Assembly: GCA_016522385.1 (NCBI GenBank)
Contig: JAEKFU010000501.1
Coordinates: 1 to 7,210 of the forward strand
Direction: 5' to 3'
From: Pseudomonadota bacterium
Lineage (GTDB): Bacteria; Pseudomonadota; Alphaproteobacteria; Rhizobiales; Aestuariivirgaceae
DNA: 7,210 nucleotides
Shown here: positions 5,945 to 7,210 of the stretch, in pieces
Numbering within the stretch: the stretch's first letter is position 1
Layout: each line of letters starts with the position of its first letter
The notes under the pieces: generated by a model
Databases searched by the model: none
Told to the model about the DNA's origin: nothing
What the model saw: the letters and a program-made list of their open reading frames with translations, nothing else
Position numbers and translations under genes: made by a program

Positions 5945-5976
5945 AGTTGCAACTGGTCAAACCACGCATTGCAATG
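5945..5976. promoter_or_regulatory. Two TTGCAA-centred palindromes, candidate tandem operator
   Basis: AGTTGCAACT (5945-5954) and CATTGCAATG (5967-5976) are both perfect 10-bp palindromes and share the core TTGCAA. Their centres are 22 bp apart, about two turns of the helix, so a dimeric regulator could bind both on the same face. The second one ends 30 bp before the AllA-like start. This is the most likely control site for the AllA-like and GhrA-like pair, but the regulator is not in the window and the site type is not recognised. Confidence 0.4.
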
Positions 5977-5992
5977 TAACGATCGCGTTCAC

Positions 5993-6000
5993 AGGAGGTG
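5993..6000 (+). promoter_or_regulatory. Strong ribosome binding site deciding the AllA-like start
   Basis: AGGAGGTG is a near-full Shine-Dalgarno sequence, 6 nt before the ATG at 6007. It rules out the in-frame GTG at 5998, which lies inside this site. The site is much stronger than those of the minus-strand genes, which suggests efficient translation. Confidence 0.85.
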
Positions 6001-6006
6001 ACCGCC

Positions 6007-6672
6007 ATGAGCCAAGCTGCGCCCACTTACATTTTCGAGGCATCCGAGAAACCGTCGCTGCAACTTTTCGATGTACCGTTAATCGAGGCCACTGACGACA
6101 CTGTCAAGGGTTACGGCTGGCTTGTCGACGATCCGGAGAGCTGCGAGATTGAAATAGTGCGTTGGCCGGCGCAAGGCTGGCGGCCGGTCGATGAGGACAC
6201 CGGCGATGAGGGCGGCTGGGTGGAGGGGATCTTCCACGGCAACTGGCAGGGCGATGTGCTTTACGGCTCAAATGAGGCGGTAGGCGGTCACTATGTGCTG
6301 GGTTGGTCGACGGACCCGCAAAACGCATCCGCCGAACGCCAGACCGTCCCGCGCGACCAGGTGTTGTTGTGGCACTTGAATTACCACCCGGACGGCGGGC
6401 AGCTGTTTTATCCGCTCGACAATGCGCCATTCGTCATCCCCGCGGCACTACCTGGTGATGATCTGACGCCCGACCAGGTGGTGGCGTTCTGGTGTGATGG
6501 CAGCCGTGGGCTTTATATCCACCCGAACATCTGGCACGAGGGCATATTTCCGGTCACTGACAAGCAACGGTTTCTCGACCGGCAGGGCCGCGTTCATGCC
6601 CGCATCAGCTGCGATATTGGCAAAGAGTTCGGTGTCTATCTGTCGGTGCCGTTGCGCCGTGAGGCCGGTTGA
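6007..6672 (+). CDS. Ureidoglycolate lyase (AllA)-family protein
   Basis: A 221-residue cytoplasmic protein that I assign to the ureidoglycolate lyase family (cupin-like fold; ureidoglycolate to glyoxylate + urea in purine and allantoin breakdown). The best match is in the C-terminal half: NYHPDGGQLFYP at 125-136, GLYIHPNIWHEGIFPV at 168-183 (H172 and H177 in the usual His-rich active-site strand), then RVHARISCDIGKEFGVYLSVPL at 195-216 (key residues H197, D203 and E207). It is longer than E. coli AllA (about 160 residues), with extra sequence around 55-115. The substrate may therefore differ, so I give no gene symbol. The start at 6007 follows AGGAGGTG by 6 nt. A GhrA-like dehydrogenase starts 3 nt after its stop, which fits glyoxylate as product. 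Two TTGCAA palindromes lie upstream and may control it. Family membership is fairly sure; the exact reaction is not. Confidence 0.8.
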   Translation: MSQAAPTYIFEASEKPSLQLFDVPLIEATDDTVKGYGWLVDDPESCEIEIVRWPAQGWRPVDEDTGDEGGWVEGIFHGNWQGDVLYGSNEAVGGHYVLGWSTDPQNASAERQTVPRDQVLLWHLNYHPDGGQLFYPLDNAPFVIPAALPGDDLTPDQVVAFWCDGSRGLYIHPNIWHEGIFPVTDKQRFLDRQGRVHARISCDIGKEFGVYLSVPLRREAG

Positions 6673-6675
6673 CAC

Positions 6676-7210
6676 ATGACGAATGCACTGCTGCTCGACA
6701 TACGCGAGAACTCCTGGATGCTCGAGGAGGAGTTGCGCAAGGAGCTGATGCCGCACATGCCCGGTGTGCAGATCTATTGCGGCATCGGCGATGAGTCGCT
6801 GCCTGACGTCACCATGCTGGCCGCGGTTCAACTTTATCCCGGCGTTGCCAAAAAGCTGCCCAACCTTAAGTTGATCCAGAAACTGGGTGCTGGCGTGGAC
6901 AAGATCGTGCGCGATCCCGACCTTCGTCCGGATGTGCGGGTGACGCGGCTCAAACCAGATGCGCCGGCGCGCGAAATTGCCGAATACTGCCTGGCCTATG
7001 TCATGCGCGAGCAACGCAACATGCTGTTTCATGACCAGAACGCCGCGCATGGCCGCTGGGAGCAAAAGGCGCCTCGTCAGACACCGTTTACAACCATCGG
7101 CGTGCTCGGCCTCGGGCATATCGGCGGGCGGACAGCCAGGATGTTTGCCGGTTTCGGCTTTCCAGTGCTCGGCTGGAGCCGGACACCCAAGGAGATCGAT
7201 GGGGTGGAGT
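6676..7210 (+). CDS. D-2-hydroxyacid dehydrogenase, GhrA-like (glyoxylate/hydroxypyruvate reductase), cut by window edge
   Basis: I translated 178 codons from the ATG at 6676; the frame is open at the right edge, so roughly the first half of a family member of about 310 residues is present. Residues 1-105 form the N-terminal half of the substrate-binding domain, with LIQKLGAGVDKI at 66-77 (the GAGVD block that contacts the substrate carboxylate) and AREIAEYCLAYVM at 98-110. The NAD(P)-binding domain begins with VLGLGHIGG at 143-151 (GxGxxG at G145, G147, G150), and GFPVLGWSRTPKEIDGVE at 161-178 is typical of the GhrA branch. W-S-R after the second beta strand suggests NADPH use, as in GhrA. 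The catalytic Arg, Glu and His lie beyond the window. It probably reduces glyoxylate or hydroxypyruvate. The start is 3 nt after the AllA-like stop, with GAGG 11 nt upstream inside that gene. Confidence 0.9.
   Translation, partial: MTNALLLDIRENSWMLEEELRKELMPHMPGVQIYCGIGDESLPDVTMLAAVQLYPGVAKKLPNLKLIQKLGAGVDKIVRDPDLRPDVRVTRLKPDAPAREIAEYCLAYVMREQRNMLFHDQNAAHGRWEQKAPRQTPFTTIGVLGLGHIGGRTARMFAGFGFPVLGWSRTPKEIDGVE

Larger units (their letters stand above)
5680..6006. other. Divergent intergenic region between the hypothetical gene and the AllA-like gene
   Basis: These 327 bp separate genes that run away from each other, so promoters for both directions should be here. The part from about 5740 to 5850 is AT-rich against a GC-rich background and holds a hairpin and a CTAGAGCA-type palindrome; the part from 5920 to 6000 holds a GC-rich dyad, two TTGCAA-centred palindromes and the ribosome binding site of the AllA-like gene. 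TATAAT occurs on the plus strand at 5800-5805, but no good -35 hexamer lies at 16-18 bp from it. TTGACT (5827-5832) and TTGACC (5919-5924) also lack good -10 partners. I see no convincing gene: short frames here have no ribosome binding site and no family-like sequence. Confidence 0.6.

Noticed and set aside
5734..5952. 72-codon open frame on the minus strand in the divergent region
   Set aside because: No ribosome binding site, no recognisable sequence, and it runs through the repeat-like palindromes. Not supported as a gene.
5998..6006. GTG start three codons upstream for the AllA-like gene
   Set aside because: The GTG lies inside the AGGAGGTG ribosome binding site, which is correctly placed for the ATG at 6007.
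6448..7119. 223-codon open frame on the minus strand
   Set aside because: It lies opposite the end of the AllA-like gene and the GhrA-like gene, both with clear family motifs. It is an antisense shadow.

Overview
The window reads as chromosomal DNA of an alphaproteobacterium, most likely a member of the Hyphomicrobiales (Rhizobiales). The reasons are the GC-rich coding sequence, the tight hisS-hisZ-hisG order, a short-form HisG that needs HisZ, an alphaproteobacterial-type histidyl-tRNA synthetase (EKPGPGR in motif 2), and intergenic palindromes that start with CTAGAGCA. The genus cannot be named from this sequence.

Layout. (1) Bases 1-3982, minus strand: a run read as hisS, hisZ, hisG, then an unrecognised secreted or membrane-anchored protein that runs off the left edge. 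The gaps are 2 nt, a 4-nt overlap and 6 nt, so this looks like one transcript. (2) Bases 3983-4184: a short intergenic stretch with a degenerate interspersed palindrome and a compact dyad. (3) Bases 4185-5679, minus strand: a two-gene unit, a conserved hypothetical protein of unknown function followed 13 nt later by a fumarylacetoacetate-hydrolase-family enzyme. (4) Bases 5680-6006: a 327-bp divergent intergenic region, partly AT-rich. It holds a hairpin, a second CTAGAGCA-type palindrome, a GC-rich dyad and two TTGCAA-centred palindromes. (5) Bases 6007-7210, plus strand: a ureidoglycolate-lyase (AllA)-family gene with a strong ribosome binding site, followed 3 nt later by a GhrA-like 2-hydroxyacid dehydrogenase cut by the right edge.

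How the genes work together. HisG and HisZ together form the first enzyme of histidine biosynthesis. HisS charges tRNA-His, so histidine synthesis and use are encoded together. On the right, an AllA-type enzyme would release glyoxylate from ureidoglycolate, and a GhrA-type reductase would turn glyoxylate into glycolate, so the pair could be a small purine-nitrogen or glyoxylate module. Many relatives of the nearby FAH-family protein are also annotated, often loosely, as ureidoglycolate lyases. This link is inference.

I see no mobile element, CRISPR array, tRNA, rRNA or obvious defence system. Most of the window is ordinary metabolism. The items most worth a second look are the two unrecognised proteins, the paired TTGCAA palindromes before the AllA-like gene, and the intergenic palindromes.
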